Counted from the stretch's first letter, positions 47,801-60,374 are shown. The stretch is 64,000 bases of DNA from Zantedeschia hybrid cultivar (GCA_030544215.1 JARZZO010000002.1:81475150-81539149); one strand, 5' to 3'. Made by a program: numbers and translations. Notes: a model not told the origin generated them from the letters alone.

Positions 47801-49406
47801 GCAGAGGCAGAAGTAGTAACTAGCAGCGTTCTAGAGGTTACAGTGGTGGAGTGGCACTGGCAGTGAGCTGCAACAGCGAAGACAAGAATACTAGGATAGG
47901 TGATATGTAATGCATCCGTGATGGTAGACAACTGCAATAAGTGGAGCCGAGTGATGTCAATAATTGGTGGTGGAAGTGGCAACAGCAGTAGTTAAGGTTG
48001 TTCACAGTTCAGTTTGCCTTAGTTTTGGAGAAAATTTCTCCAAACCGAATTGAACTGAATTAATATGCAAAATCGAACCAAACCAAATCGGAAAATTTCA
48101 GTTCTGTTCAGTTTCAAACATAAATTTTTACATTATATGTCATATTAAATGTATATGTATGTATTTAAAATTGAAATTAAAGTTATATATATTCACATAT
48201 AAGTATCTATATGATGACAACCAACAACCCTAGTGCTCGAACACTGAACAGTAGTCGAATCGATCCGGTCTAGAGCACGTTCTTTGTAACACGGAAGGTC
48301 AAGCCGGGCAATATGCTCGAGGAAAACCCTTCGACGGTCAAGTTAATTTGAGCTTGAGTCCTAGGTATGCTAAATTTAGTAGTCTTAAGAGTTCTTGTTT
48401 GCTTACCTTTGTCTAGAGGGCTACAGTAGAATATCTAGGGTTCGGCCACTGATGACGTGACCTTTCGGGACCAATGCTCATGGGCTACTTGGCGACCCCT
48501 AGGTGGTGGAGGGATAATGCGCGCACTCACCTTTTGGCGAATGAAGAGTTGCCATGTTGGCTAGGTCAGTACGTAGGCCTCTATCAAGGTTGACCAAGGC
48601 ATCTAGGCCCAACATTTGCAGCTAGGGCTGGCCCAAGCGGTATTGGGGTTTCCTGCCCTGGCGAGTGGGTCCGGCCTAACCTAGATTATCTACTGGGCCT
48701 CATCAGTATATAACACTAAAATGCTAAAATATTTTTGTATTGATAAAATATATAGCCCCACTTTGATAGCAGAATAGGTTATGACAAGATTAGTTATTCT
48801 AAATTGCTTATTCCAGAATAAGAAGGGTTTCACTTTGATAGCAGGACGGAATCCAAGGCAAATACCTAATTCTTGGGTGTGGGGTGGAATTGCTTATTCT
48901 TATTCGGCAAATAAGCAATTCTGACGCAGTATAAGCAATTCCTCCAATCAAAGCAGAATTAGCCTTACTTTAAGAATAAGAGGTCTTATTCTGCTATAAA
49001 AGTGGGGCATAGAGATTTTTGTATATATACCCCTAGAAACTAGCATATTGTATCTATACCCCCAACTTCCATATATTGTATGAAATACCCCCAAAAACCT
49101 CAGAAGTGTTGCGATTATACCCCTCCATCAAAATTTCATGAAGTCCATCCAACTGAATATGCCAAAAGGATTCCGTAAATTTTGGTAAAGTCAAGGGCAT
49201 ATATGCAAAATTCTAGTGAGTTTAAGGGTAAACATGTAAAAATATCTAGAATCGAAGGGTATACATGTAAAATAGAGTTGACGACATTATGATGAAGGGT
49301 ATAACTGCAACATTTGTGAGGTTTTCGAAGGTATTTCATACAATATATGGAAGTTGGGGTATAGATACAAATATACTAGTTTTTAGGGGTATATATGCAA
49401 AAATCC

Positions 49407-49453
<47 letters not shown>

Positions 49454-52400
49454 ATAAAAATTGATTTATTTGCTTTTCGGTTCCATTTGATTTTACAAGG
49501 TTGTGAAATTGAACTGAACCAAACAATTTCAAACCGAACTAAATCACTCAACTCGATTCGATTTTTCAGTTTGAACCGAACTATGCACAGCCCTAGCAAT
49601 AGGTGGCAAAGGTGGGAGTGATGCTTAACAGCAGATGCAGCAAAAATAAAGCTGCAACTATTTTGAGTAGCATGTGTAATTATTTGTGTATATTCCATGC
49701 AGCAATCATTTTGATCTGTGCAACTACTTGCATGTATGTTGTGCAGAAATCATTTTGTTCAGACATATACTACAATAGTCACATAAGCAGTGGAGCTTCA
49801 GCATCCAACTCTCCAAAGCTGCCCATGAGTGTCCACTATCACAAAACTGTCAAATAAGACCAATCCACAAAAAACAGTCAGCTAGGACGATCCTCTGCAA
49901 TTTACATATTCTCAATGATAAACCATTTTGAAACCCCATATGGGATGCTTCTTTGAGAAATCTGAGGAGAAATGTGAATCCCCAAGATAGATTTTATTGT
50001 CAGAAAGATGGGAAGAAAATTAAAAACTCTTGTCTCCAAGGGTTCGTAAAAAGGCACAAATGGATAATTGAGAAAGAATGTTGATTGATTTAGGAGCTCT
50101 ACACCACAGATCCAGGGGGAGACCTTTTCGCCATCTGTAAAGCTGTAGCAGGAATTCATTCAATTTACTCATACCCAAACTCTAAACCCCTTCTTTGACC
50201 TATTTGGAAAGTACAACCTAATTAAGTCCCAGAACCATGAGTAAGACAACTCACTCTGCTCGTAAGAGCTGATCCCCATACTCCTCTTTGTTAACAAAAT
50301 CATCTTGATTGTAGCAACAGAGTCAGCCTCCAACTGACAAGGTTTGAAGGCATTTGAAGAGAGGGACTTGGTTTCACACTAGCTTTTCAAATATTGACTT
50401 GTTCCATTTGGAGACCTAGTCATCTAAAGACTAACATCAAACTCGCACATTTGCAAGAATCAAAACAATCTTAATTATCGGTCTACAATAAGCTGTCACC
50501 ATCTTATCTATAGCATCTCTGAAATATCTCCACTTCAGCCCTAACCATTGAAAGATACTCCATCATAGTGGTCACTTTCAATCGCCCTCACATCTCTAAG
50601 CCTCATATCATCTATACTTCGTACCCCAAGGGGACTGTTTATTCGGTGAAGAAAGTGTATACATTTCCCTAACTCGATTATACGTGAGATCATACATATA
50701 CACATACATATATATACATGTTATGCAGAAATCATGCCATTGAAAGTTACAAAAAAAAACTTTCATAATCATCAGACAAATATATTCCTCCAAAGAGCCT
50801 ACCTGGACACCATCAATAACACATCGGTCACCAACATCAAATGGATGCATGACAAAGACAAAGATGATGGACTCAAACAAAGTCTTGCCCGTGTTCTGAA
50901 ATATGAACCCCAACAACAGCAGCTGAGAAGTGACAACCAGAAGAACCTTCGTGGTGGCCACCCCCATCACCAGCAGCGAGACCACAATTATAACTATGCT
51001 CACCACAGCACTTGCCAACTTGTGAAGCTGTTGGACAGCAGTCTTTGTGTCATTCAGGGAATGAGCCAAAGATTTCCGCTCCATATAGGCTCTCACCTGC
51101 AGCAAAAAACAAAGATGATGCTTCAAACTACAGAATAAATGAAAAATAATTTGCAAAACTACTTTTGGTACTTTGAAGGGAACTGATAAAGATGCATTTA
51201 TGAATCATTAGGTATATACTTCAAAGCATAGAACGGGTATGGGAGTGAGAACGAGATGGGAGGGGGATCTTCTAGTCTACCATTCAAACTTTCTTTTAGG
51301 CGTACGAGCAAGAATAAAGAGCGGAAGCACACCACTTTGATAGCAGAATGAGTTACAATGGGATTAGTTATTCTAAATTGCTTATTCTAAAATAAGGAGT
51401 GTTTCACTTTGATAGCAAGGTTGAATCCAAGGCGGAATACCAGGTTCTTGAGTGTAGGATTGAATTGCTTATTCACCTAATTCCGGGAATAAGCAATTCT
51501 GATGCAGAATAACCAATTCCTCCAATCAAATCAGAATTTTAAACTTTATTATGAGAATACATGACCTTATTCTTCAGCAAAATTGAGTAAATCCTGCATC
51601 TAAGGTCAAACAATCAACATTGATAATCCATGTTGATTGAAATAAGAATCCCGAGTGCATCACATATATGAGCTGAATAGCATGAACGATCAACAAAACC
51701 TTCTGATTATGCTATCCATGTACAGAGGTGAACCCTACCCTTTCCCTTCCGATGTAATCTATTCTACTTGGTATCCATGCACAGATGGTTAATGATGTTG
51801 CTTTCTAGGTTTTGAGTTGATACATGAATGTTCTAATGATTGATTACTATTAGCGGCATATAGCAGGTACATACAGAGAAAATTACTTGACGTCAAATCC
51901 TCGTTCATAGAAATTTACTTGATGTCAACTTCTCATTGTTCACCTTACGAAAAGGTAAAAACATTGATACACGTCGGTAAAAACATTGATTTATAGCTAG
52001 GTAGATTTCGTTTTCTAAAAAGCTTACCACCCAGTTCCGGAAAGCGGACTTCTTGATCTTCCCGGTTTCCAGCGCGCCCTCGAAGAGCGGGAAGATCGTG
52101 TGCACCTCCACCTTCCTCAGGAACCGCAGCAGGTCGTCCTCTTCGATGTACCTGTCAGAAACGGATCCACCATCATGGACCGTCCACCCGTCATTGATAT
52201 CCGTCCGAACACCCTCAATTTTGGAGTAGATGAATCAAATTGGATCTAATATCATCTATTACGGTTAGATCCGACCTACAGGAAAACATCACGTCCCATA
52301 TTTTATGCAAGAAACGACAAACATTTTGTAGAAAAACTCCTCGTCACAGCTACGAACGTGGGATGAAAAGAAATCCTCATCACAGCCATCCCAACTTGTC

Positions 52401-54174
52401 AGAATCCATCATGAACCGTCCACGGGCGGACCAGTCGGAAGAAATTGGGGGACGGTGACCCCAGATCAAAGACCACCGTCTCCATAGAGGGAGTAACATT
52501 TACAGTTAATTTAAGACATCATCAAAGTTAATAAAAATACCTCTGACAGTTAATTTAAGACAATTTGGTGACCAATGGGTGGGGCCAGCCAGCGGGGGGA
52601 AAGGAGATTGATCACGTGGCGCACGACGGAGAGGCGATCCGGATCTACCAGCGCAAAACATGGTATGGGACCCAAACGAACCGACAACTCGATCCAGTTG
52701 GCTGCGTTCGGATCTCATACAGATCATGACGCCAACTTCCCGCCAACGACCGGAGTGAGATCGTCTTCTCCACTTTTTCCACACCCACAACCCCCTCCCG
52801 CCGGGAAAAAAATAAAGAAAAAAGGACAGGAAACTAATAACACGAAGCGACTCGGACTCGGATGTTAAATTGTTTACAGGGTTTGACTCACTTGTGGCCG
52901 GGCTTGGCGACGTTCCGGAAGACCCGCTCGGCCGCGCAGCGCGCCTCCCACTCGCTGGTGATCGCCGCGTCGGCGCCGCCGCCGCTCCGCACCAGCTCCT
53001 CCGCCGTCCGCGAGATGCTCGACGACAGCCCCTGGCTCATTACGTGCCCCACCAACCGCCGCACGCCGCAGGCCGTCGCCCGCGCCCGGCTCAGCCGCCG
53101 CAGCCGCTCCATGTCCACCCTGCGCCGCCCTGACCCGCCCGCCAGCCGCGCCGGCATCGACTTGGACTCCCGCAGCCTCCTCTCCGCCGCCTTCCCCTTC
53201 GCCGGTGGCATGGCAAAGTCGTCGTCGTCGTCCTCGGCGTCGTTGGCGGGGTCCTCCGCGAGGGGAGGGCCGGAGAGCGCCTCGAGGATGTAGTGGTGGA
53301 AGACGCTCTCCTTCATGCGGTCGAAGAAGGTGGTGACGTGGAAGGAGGAGGCCAGCATTTTCACCAGGAAGATCTTGACCAGCCAGATGGCGGCGCCGAC
53401 GAGGATGGCGATGAGGGCCCGCGACATGACGCTGACGAGCCGCCGGTGGCGGTCGGAGCTGCCCTCGTTTACCTCCGGGTTGATGAGGAGGGTCCAGCCT
53501 AGCAGCACCAGGCCTAGCCAGAGACAGTTCAGGACGCTTCGCCGGAGGCCGTAGACGAAGTAGAGCACTTTCTCCTCCAGCAGAAAGCGCCGTTCGATGA
53601 GGAAGGCCAACGCCGAGACGAGCCACGCGGAGACGAGGCGCCCGCAGAGGGCCACCAGCAGCATGACCGCCCACTTCCACAGGGGGATCCCCCACAGGGG
53701 GCGCGCCTCCAGGTGGCGGATGGACAGCGCCGCTGCCAGGAATGCGGTGAGCAGGACGAAGGCGGACCACTCCGCCAGTAGGCGCCACCTCACGCGGCGG
53801 CGGCGCCGGTGGGTTGCCAGGTACTTCTCCTGGATGGCCCGCTCCACCACATCGTCCTCCTCCTCGTCTTCTTCTTCGTCCGTGTCGGGGGCGTCCGGCC
53901 GCTCGCAGATGGGGGCGGGTCGGGGGTTGGGGAGGGGATGGTTGAGCTCGACGAACCGGGACTTCGGCTTGGAGTAGGGGAGGCGGGTGAGGGCCGGGCG
54001 GCCCTGCGCCGGCTGCGGCTGCAGCGACTTCGGTGTTGCAGCTGTGGGTGTTGCGGAGGTGTTGGGGCCGACGCAGCGATCGGGAGATCTGGGTGGCTTG
54101 ACGGAGAGGCCGCCGGCTGGTGGAGGCGGTGCGTTCTGGTCCATGTCCAGCACCACCTGTGTCGGGTTCGGCAT
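44859..54174 (-). CDS. MSL10: MscS-like mechanosensitive ion channel, MSL10 type
   Basis: Five exons: 54174-52892, 52151-52028, 51096-50803, 46963-46761 and 45144-44859 (stop included), giving 729 aa. All introns are GT/AG. These plasma-membrane channels open under membrane tension and pass anions. The cytosolic N-terminus (1-130) is Pro-rich with an acidic stretch (97-109) and a basic stretch (123-131). Six hydrophobic segments lie near 132-152, 167-192, 203-231, 253-277, 498-515 and 517-552, with a long cytosolic loop between TM4 and TM5. The last segment is the MscS pore helix and runs into HPFDVGDR (553-560). The C-terminal MscS beta domain carries YYPNS and YRSPDMGD. The tail ends YHLLPQEVHLTQ, the MSL10 version (LLPQ). 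Exon 1 is very GC-rich; its antisense ORFs (for example 52874-53788 in another frame) are shadows. The MSL10 subtype is inference. Confidence 0.93.
48755..49008. mobile_element. CCCCACTTTGAT-family MITE
   Basis: The element is 254 bp. Ends GCCCCACTTTGATAGCAGAA and the reverse complement of the right end (GCCCCACTTTTATAGCAGAA) are near-perfect inverted repeats. It is flanked by ATA on both sides. Internal words AATTGCTTATTC and GAATAAGCAATT are also palindromic. It is nested in the hAT-like element. Confidence 0.85.
49016..49405. mobile_element. Foldback element with long, well-preserved arms
   Basis: The left arm reads TTTTTGTATATATACCCCTA, then CATATTGTATCTATACCCCC and AACTTCCATATATTGTATGA. 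The right arm repeats these in exact reverse order and orientation up to AGGGGTATATATGCAAAAAT. Arms of about 75 bp or more flank a shorter AT-rich core. It is the best-preserved member of the family also seen at 0.1, 18.9 and 57.7 kb. Confidence 0.85.
49410..49451. repeat. (TA)n microsatellite
   Basis: Twenty-one TA dinucleotides lie directly beside the foldback element in MSL intron 3. Confidence 0.95.
51333..51585. mobile_element. CCCCACTTTGAT-family MITE in MSL intron 2
   Basis: Begins CACTTTGATAGCAGAATGAG and follows the 48.8 kb copy word for word through TTAGTTATTCTAAATTGCTT and GAATAAGCAATTCTGATGCA. The right terminus is degraded. It lies between MSL exons 2 and 3. Confidence 0.8.
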
Positions 54175-57100
54175 CTCTTCTTACTCTTCTTCTGTTGCTG
54201 CTGCAATAGAATATATGATGGTGGGCTGGTTTCTCCTTTCTCGAGTTCTAGGGTTTCGACCGGGGAGACCGGTGGAAGGCGGAGAGGGCTTGTCCTCACT
54301 AGGCAGTCGAGCAGTGAGTCTCTGCCACAGCAGGTGACTCCAGATATGGCAACAGGGGGAGGGCATCGTCTAGCCGTATAAGGGATGGGGGGAAACGTAC
54401 AAAGTGACAAAAGTTGAACCTTTCCATCCCTCTCTATTTAGAGTAACATTTGTTGTCGTGCTGACTTTGACCATTGAGGGTCAGTCCAATGATAAATAAA
54501 AAAAATATTTTTAATTTTTTAGATAGATCTTAAGATGTCTTGATTTCTAACGATGCAAAAAACTTTAAAAAATTAAAAATAAAAAAAAATGCCTCTAATA
54601 GGTCGAGTTCAATAAAAGTTTTTGATTTTTCAAATTTTTTATTTACCTTTCGTATTGACTCTCAGTGCAGCAAGTATATTCTTCTCTTTATTTCTCAGGT
54701 CTGAGATTTGTGGATGACATTTTTTTGGCATATAGAATTTTTAGATTATATTTGGGAAGGACAAGGTTAGGCTGCATTCTCTTATGGAGGAAAAATCTTA
54801 TAGATTACACTTTCCATGAAAAGAGAATAAGGATTCTACCAATGTTTACTTTTTCCCATAAGTAGTTGTCCGACTATCATTTCTCATATTTGTAATTCTC
54901 TAAAAGGAATGAAACTGAGTGCAGCCATGAATGTAAAAAACTTGTTATTGAATGACGTAAAAAAATGTATGTTATTGTATGTTTGATCTCCTTCTCTCTC
55001 ATCCTTTCATTTCTACAACTCGGTTAATTGTAAGGAAAAAAAAAGACATCCATTACTAACACACTTCCCTTACCTACGCCCACCTAGAGTGAAATCGGTT
55101 GGCCGTGCATCCCACTTTTGATATTTAGATATAAAATTATGATTTAAACAATTGGAAAACAGTTTTATAACCCGTGCCTTTATTCAGACTTATTCCACTA
55201 TTGAACCAGCGCGAACGATCTTCCATGACTTTATTTGTTATAGATAGAGGCACTCTTCCACCGCCATTTTAGTTTCTCTCGTAATTTGATCTTTTAAATA
55301 ATAAAAATAATACTTTTTCCTTACAAAGGAGAAGAATTTCGTCCGACCTAAAAACAAATGGGCCAGTCCAATGCCATAGGCCTAGACGATTCAAGGAGCG
55401 GCCTCGTTAGGGTCCAAGACAGCCCTGATATCTTGAGAACGATAGTTGCGACTGGAGACTAGCCGGATCTATCTGAAAGCAAGCCTCCCTCCTCCTAGGA
55501 TCTCTACTCCGCAAAGGTCGATACAGATTGGAACCTTTGCTGGGTCTTCGACTAGGGACAGATTGTCATGAAGATGTTGACTTGCACAGGGACCATGAAG
55601 ATCTCAAAAGGATCGGATCTCATCTAACAAAGAAGCCTCGATTGGAACGGGAGAACCCAATCATAATCAAGGTTACCCTAAAGAGACTCCGAAGAATTTG
55701 TTATGATGTGGATACTTTCCTTCAATAGGAATTTCTCGGATTCTGGACTAGACATGGGAAACTACTTTTCCCGATCGAAACCGACCTCTAATGAGGTAAT
55801 GAACCACTGTATAAGGACCCTTGGTCCAACCTCTCAAAGTATGCTCTGCAAATCCAAGTAGTCCTAGTTTGTTTTCTCTTCCCACAATTTCTTGATTTAA
55901 ACATCCGAAGGAGATTCTCAATTCATCGTCAGGTGCTCTTTAACAGTGTTCTTCATTTTAAGATTATTACATATCAATTTTCTGATCTACTGAGGAGGAC
56001 CTCTAATCATGCTGGACGAGATTTTGCTCAATCACCTTAAATTTGCTTTTTGTCTTCGTATTTCCAACGAACCAATTAGAGTTCTTTTTATTGTGAGTTA
56101 GGGATATTATCATTCATAAACCTCAAGATACTAATGCCATATCACATTCATGGGAAAAACCATTGATCACCACTCAAAATAGTTAAAATGTTCTCGTTAA
56201 TAGAATGCACTATGGAAAAATAACAAATTAAAACAGTATAACTAACATTTTCTATAAAGTGATGGCAATTCAACTAGAGTACTATTTGGTTCAGTTATTT
56301 TTGTGTGTTGCATGACAAACAGAGAGGAGTGCTACGGTGACAGGAAAACTTCCCGAGTTTTCTTACCGTTGAAGAGAGAACAGGCGTTAAGGGACTTTTT
56401 CACAAATTCACCAGGGGTAATTAATGTGATAGTTTAGAAAGGAGCTTATCAGGTGCACCCATATCAACTAGCATTTTCCAAAACATAACACCGCAAAGCG
56501 TTATTTTGCATATTTCCTTTTAAGTTTGGAGGACTGCAAACTATTAAGTTTTAAAATCTTATTGATTCATGTGGTATTTCTTTTTGTTAGTTACAATTTC
56601 TAGCCTAAAATTATAAGGAATCTCATGAGGACATTTTATAGTTCTTCAAACAAAGTTAGAAGTCACAAGATTCATCATTTTTTAAATTGATGATCTCAGA
56701 ACCAAAGGATTACAGCACTCTATAAACCTAACAACAATTTATTGAAAAATGCCAATTCTTCAGTTTCACAATTGTTCGTTTTTAAACTGGTGGGTTTTTA
56801 ACTTGGGAGCATTTTAGCTTATATATGTTTATAAAACTCTCACAAAAGAAATCAAAGTTCTTGGGCTTTTATTTCCGGTAGTTTTGTGTTGGAAAAGGAA
56901 ATTGAGAAAAAAAAAGCTGCCATGTGGTTTGATCAAATCATTTTAACAAATATTATCATAGTGCTTCATTATGTTTTATAATATGCCAAACAATCTCTAA
57001 ATGGGAATGCTTATAAGACATTCACACCTTTGAGTAATTAATCTGATGCAAACAACCAAGTGAGTGACTTGGCTGTAGCCACATGATAAAAAGGGCAAGA

Positions 57101-57689
57101 GTAATATTTGTTGTACTACGTATAACACAGCAGGACACAATGTCAGATCATGCATTCACATGATCCTGCGACTTAGATCGTACGAGTACATGATATTTTA
57201 TTTTATTTTTCTAATTATCCAATCAAAAATCAAATATACAACAATGAAACTGGGGTGGTCTCTGAGCTTGACAAATATCTTGTAGGTGCCGTCCAATCAA
57301 CTTGATCAGACAATAATGCTGGAGGTAGAGACGGTGCAGCACAGAAGATTTAATTAGGTTGCACATTCTAATGATAATAATTTATTTATTCTGCTTCCAT
57401 TTGTCAACAAGTTAGCCCAGAAAATATATTTATGTCTAAATCCTTAGACTATTCTTTTGTCGGTTTAATTGCATTTAATTTTTAACCAATTAAATAATGA
57501 TACTTTTGAAAAATACAAGAATATACTTGCATCTTTTCATTGAAAGTGAGTGAACAAGAATCCCAATATTTTGAACGTTTCTCCAGGAGTTTTTGAATAC
57601 TCTCCTCACAGTCAACTATTCGACTTAAGAGGCATCATGAAAAGATATCAGAGGACAGAGAGGAAGATGATAGGTTGTGAAATAGATAA
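54175..57689. other. MSL upstream region and transposon debris
   Basis: The first few hundred bases upstream of the minus-strand MSL ATG should hold its leader and promoter; no clear TATA box was found. An AT-rich MITE-like stretch lies at about 54.5-54.65 kb. About 55370-55900 looks like a piece of an LTR. It has GC-richer text, a TATAAGGACCCTTGGTCC core promoter-like run near 55812, and resemblance to the 60.7 kb LTR. No coding gene is recognised. Confidence 0.4.
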
Positions 57690-58110
57690 AAGGTTTTTTT
57701 GCATATATACTTCTCACATGCACTGTATTTGCATATATACTCCAACTTCCGTATATTATTTTTAATACTATTATAATCTTCGATATGTTACGATTATATC
57801 CCTCCATCAAAATAATGTTAAATCAAATTTAAAGATTTTGCTTACATATCCCTAAATTCACTGATTTTGTAGATATATCAAGATTTTCTGAATCTTTTCG
57901 ACATATTCAATTAGAATTTACGTTATTTTGACAGAGAGACATCGCTGCAACGTATCCAAGTCTTTTCGGCATATTCAGTTAGAATTTACGTTACTTTGAT
58001 AGAGAGACATAGCCGCAACATATCCGAGATTTTAGAAATATTAAAAACAATATGTGAGAGTTGAAGTTATATATGAAAATATGATATATTTGAGGCGTAT
58101 ATATACAAGA
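57690..58110. mobile_element. Foldback element, same family as 49.0 kb
   Basis: The left arm TTTTTGCATATATACTTCTC, then TATTTGCATATATACTCCAA and CTTCCGTATATTAT, pairs with a right arm near 58035-58110 (ATATGTGAGAGTTGAAGTTA, then AAATATGATATATTTGAGGC). A short internal direct repeat (ATTCAGTTAGAATTTACGTTA type) occurs twice, at about 57907 and 57967. Confidence 0.65.
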
Positions 58111-58115
58111 ACCCC

Positions 58116-58500
58116 TAGATAAAAATGGTGTCTATATATACCCTTGTAAACTACTGTACTTATACACATAGTCATGACTTCGTTATAAATATTCTTGGCA
58201 TCTTCAGAAAAATTACAATCATTCTCTTCTATCAAGATACTGTGAATGTCAATAGCGGAATATGTTAGAAAGATTTCATAAGTTCTGATGAAATCAAAGA
58301 TATACAAGCAAGATTCAGGTAAATTTAGAAGTTCATATGTAAAATTATTCAAATCTTTTAGGCATAGTCATTTTGACGGGATAATATAAACATGATCTTT
58401 CTAAAGATTGCCAGCCTTTTGGGAGAATTTATAATAATGTATAAGAATTAGGAGTATACACACCAATACGATAATATACATGGAAATATATATAAAAATC
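58116..58500. mobile_element. Second foldback element, adjacent copy
   Basis: Starts with GTCTATATATACCCTTGTAA and ends with inverted AT-rich text near 58440-58500, directly after the previous element. The two related elements sit side by side. Divergence is high and borders are approximate. Confidence 0.45.
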
Positions 58501-58506
58501 TAATAT

Positions 58507-58760
58507 TACTTTGATAGCAGAATAGGTTACTATTATATTAGTTATTCTGAATTGATTATTCCATATTTAGAAGTATTTTACTTTCAAAGACATAATTCAA
58601 GACGGAATACTAAAGTTTTGAGTGCAAGATAAAATCATTTATTCACCTAATTTCGAGAATAAACAATTTCAACGGGGGATAACCAATTCCTTCGATCAAA
58701 ACAAAATTAAATTTGTCATAAGAATATAAAACCTTACTCTTCCTTAATTGTGCAGACAAA
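58507..58760. mobile_element. CCCCACTTTGAT-family MITE
   Basis: Begins TACTTTGATAGCAGAATAGG and follows the order of the 48.8 kb copy (TTAGTTATTCTGAATTGATT, GAATAAACAATTTCAACGGG), with many substitutions. It is an older copy. Confidence 0.7.
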
Positions 58761-59203
58761 GTGGAGATAAAAGAATGTTATACTTGGGTGCCACTTATGT
58801 TGGAACCCACCATGATGATTTTAGGGGCTGCATTATCTAATATTCAGTAAATTAACTTTGGATTATAATCGACAAAAACATCACATCAATCGATCGAATT
58901 AATCATATGAAAAATTACCAATTTGCGCGCTATTTTAAAGTCTTCAATTAGAACACGCCGTGCACCGCTGGCGGCGGCCATGTTCTCCTGATGGGTGCTG
59001 GCCGCTTGGTTATTGACTTCCTAAAAATTTTCTGGCCTTCCGCTAATAATTGGGGGTCAGGTGCTTGTGCACGTTCATCACATGAGAAAAGGCTAAAAGT
59101 TGTCTTGCAAATATTGTTATTTTCGTCCATTGCTTTTGCAATGATTAAAGAGTAAACTTTGCCGCACCGGTCGGTGTTTGTATTTTTTTAAATAAAAATT
59201 GGG

Positions 59204-59402
59204 TTGAGTCCAACATCTTTTATATAGCCGTACAGTCTGATCTCATATAGAAGGACCTATAAAAAGATAGAAAAAATTAAAACTCTATATTTTTTTACTG
59301 TTCATTTGGAGTCGATTTTTTATTTTTTATCTTTTTCTAGATCGTCTAGTCCGAGATCAAATTATACGATCATATTAGACACCATAAGAGATCAGATCGT
59401 CG
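59204..59402. mobile_element. Roughly 200 bp MITE, copy 1
   Basis: Starts GTTGAGTCCAACATCTTTTA and ends with the inverted counterpart GATCAAATTATACGATCATA and onward. It has a middle of A/T runs and the word TTTTTTACTGTTCATTTGGA shared with copy 2. Confidence 0.65.
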
Positions 59403-59693
59403 GGACAATTCCAAAGCGGCCCAATACCGAGAAAGTAGAAAAATCATCCCTCTTCATGAATGAACCTATCTATAAGGGAATCTGGCAGTCCTTCTACGAG
59501 GAATTTAAATTGCCGTAATAGATGTCTATTTTACTTTCAGATCCAGTACAGACTTGATCTCCTAGAATATGACGACTCCGTTTAAGATCTTGATTTTCTC
59601 GATTGCAAATTTGATCACGACTAAGAATTTACCAAGAAAGATAACCAGGAGCTCGCATAGATACAAACTCCCTTTTAGGACTCTCCTAATATT
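59403..59693. repeat. Partial LTR, interrupted by MITE copy 2
   Basis: Parallels 60375-60720 in direct orientation. Shared blocks are CGGCCCAATACCGAGAAAG, TCTATAAGGGAATCT, CAGTACAGACTTGA, AATATGACGACTCCGT, AACCAGGAGCTCGCA and GGACTCTCCTA. It stops at the MITE that follows. Confidence 0.7.
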
Positions 59694-59711
59694 ATTATTT
59701 TTTTATTTTTT

Positions 59712-59910
59712 TGGGGTTGAGTCCAACCCCTCTTACATGGTCGTATAGTCCGATCTCGGATCAGACGACCCATAAAAAGATGAAAAACAAAAACCCACAC
59801 TTTTTACTGTTTATTTGAAGTTGATTTTTAATTTTTCATCATTTTTTAGATCATTCGATCCGAGATCAGATTGTACGGTCATATAGGACACCACAAGGCC
59901 AACCCCAAAA
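59712..59910. mobile_element. Roughly 200 bp MITE, copy 2, long TIRs
   Basis: The left end GGGGTTGAGTCCAACCCCTC leads on to CGTATAGTCCGATCTCGGAT. The right end is the reverse complement in the same order (ATCCGAGATCAGATTGTACG ... GGCCAACCCC). Arms of about 45-50 bp surround an A/T-run core. No ORF is present. Confidence 0.75.
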
Positions 59911-60374
59911 AAATTTATCCACATGTTGGACTCACGATTAAAACATATCCACATCAATTAGCTCATTGGTATCTGATGACTTGTTTATTTAGAGAGGTCA
60001 GCCATTCTTATTTCTACCGGATACATGCAACTTACATATTCAATATTACCCATACGATTAGTTTCTGCGGTAGTAGGATTAGTTTCAATTTGTTACCTAA
60101 TTAGGTAAAAAAATCACGCTTGATGTGAAATTATGTCCAAAAAAACTCGTGAGATTCGAACATTTCCACTTATTAGTAAATACTTGTTTATCTAGCTGCT
60201 TGTCCAAAAAAACCATTAAAACATACGACGTCCTCGAATCCTTATGGTCAGATCAGATTCTATATGCCTTATTTTTTAAACTTTGATATATTTTTATTTA
60301 TAAGGGTTAAGAGTAAAATATTTTATTTCTATATAATATTGAAGGAGGAAGATTTTGGCAAGTTCAATTCTAGA

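Larger units (their letters stand above)
47992..49594. mobile_element. hAT-like element carrying nested insertions
   Basis: The left end AAGGTTGTTCACAGTTCAGT (after two extra T) and the reverse complement of the right end AGGGCTGTGCATAGTTCGGT are inverted repeats of the common plant hAT type. Both continue into AACCGAA/TTCGGTT-rich sub-terminal sequence. Flanks AGCAGTAG (47984-47991) and AGCAATAG (49595-49602) make an 8 bp target duplication with one mismatch. The interior holds a MITE and a foldback element plus about 500 bp of unidentified DNA (48.2-48.7 kb). Confidence 0.75.
46964..50802. other. MSL intron 3, 3.8 kb, with nested transposons
   Basis: Lies between MSL exons 3 and 4. It carries a hAT-like element (47992-49594) that itself contains two further elements. 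Remaining sequence shows only short ORFs without recognisable motifs. Confidence 0.8.

Noticed and set aside
1672..54174. A functional gene cluster or pathway island
   Set aside because: The five genes belong to unrelated processes and differ in orientation and spacing; no shared pathway is indicated.
52874..54410. Long ORFs in other frames and on the plus strand over MSL exon 1
   Set aside because: These are shadows of the GC-rich MSL coding exon. Only the 54174-52892 frame gives the MSL topology and splices correctly to the next exons.
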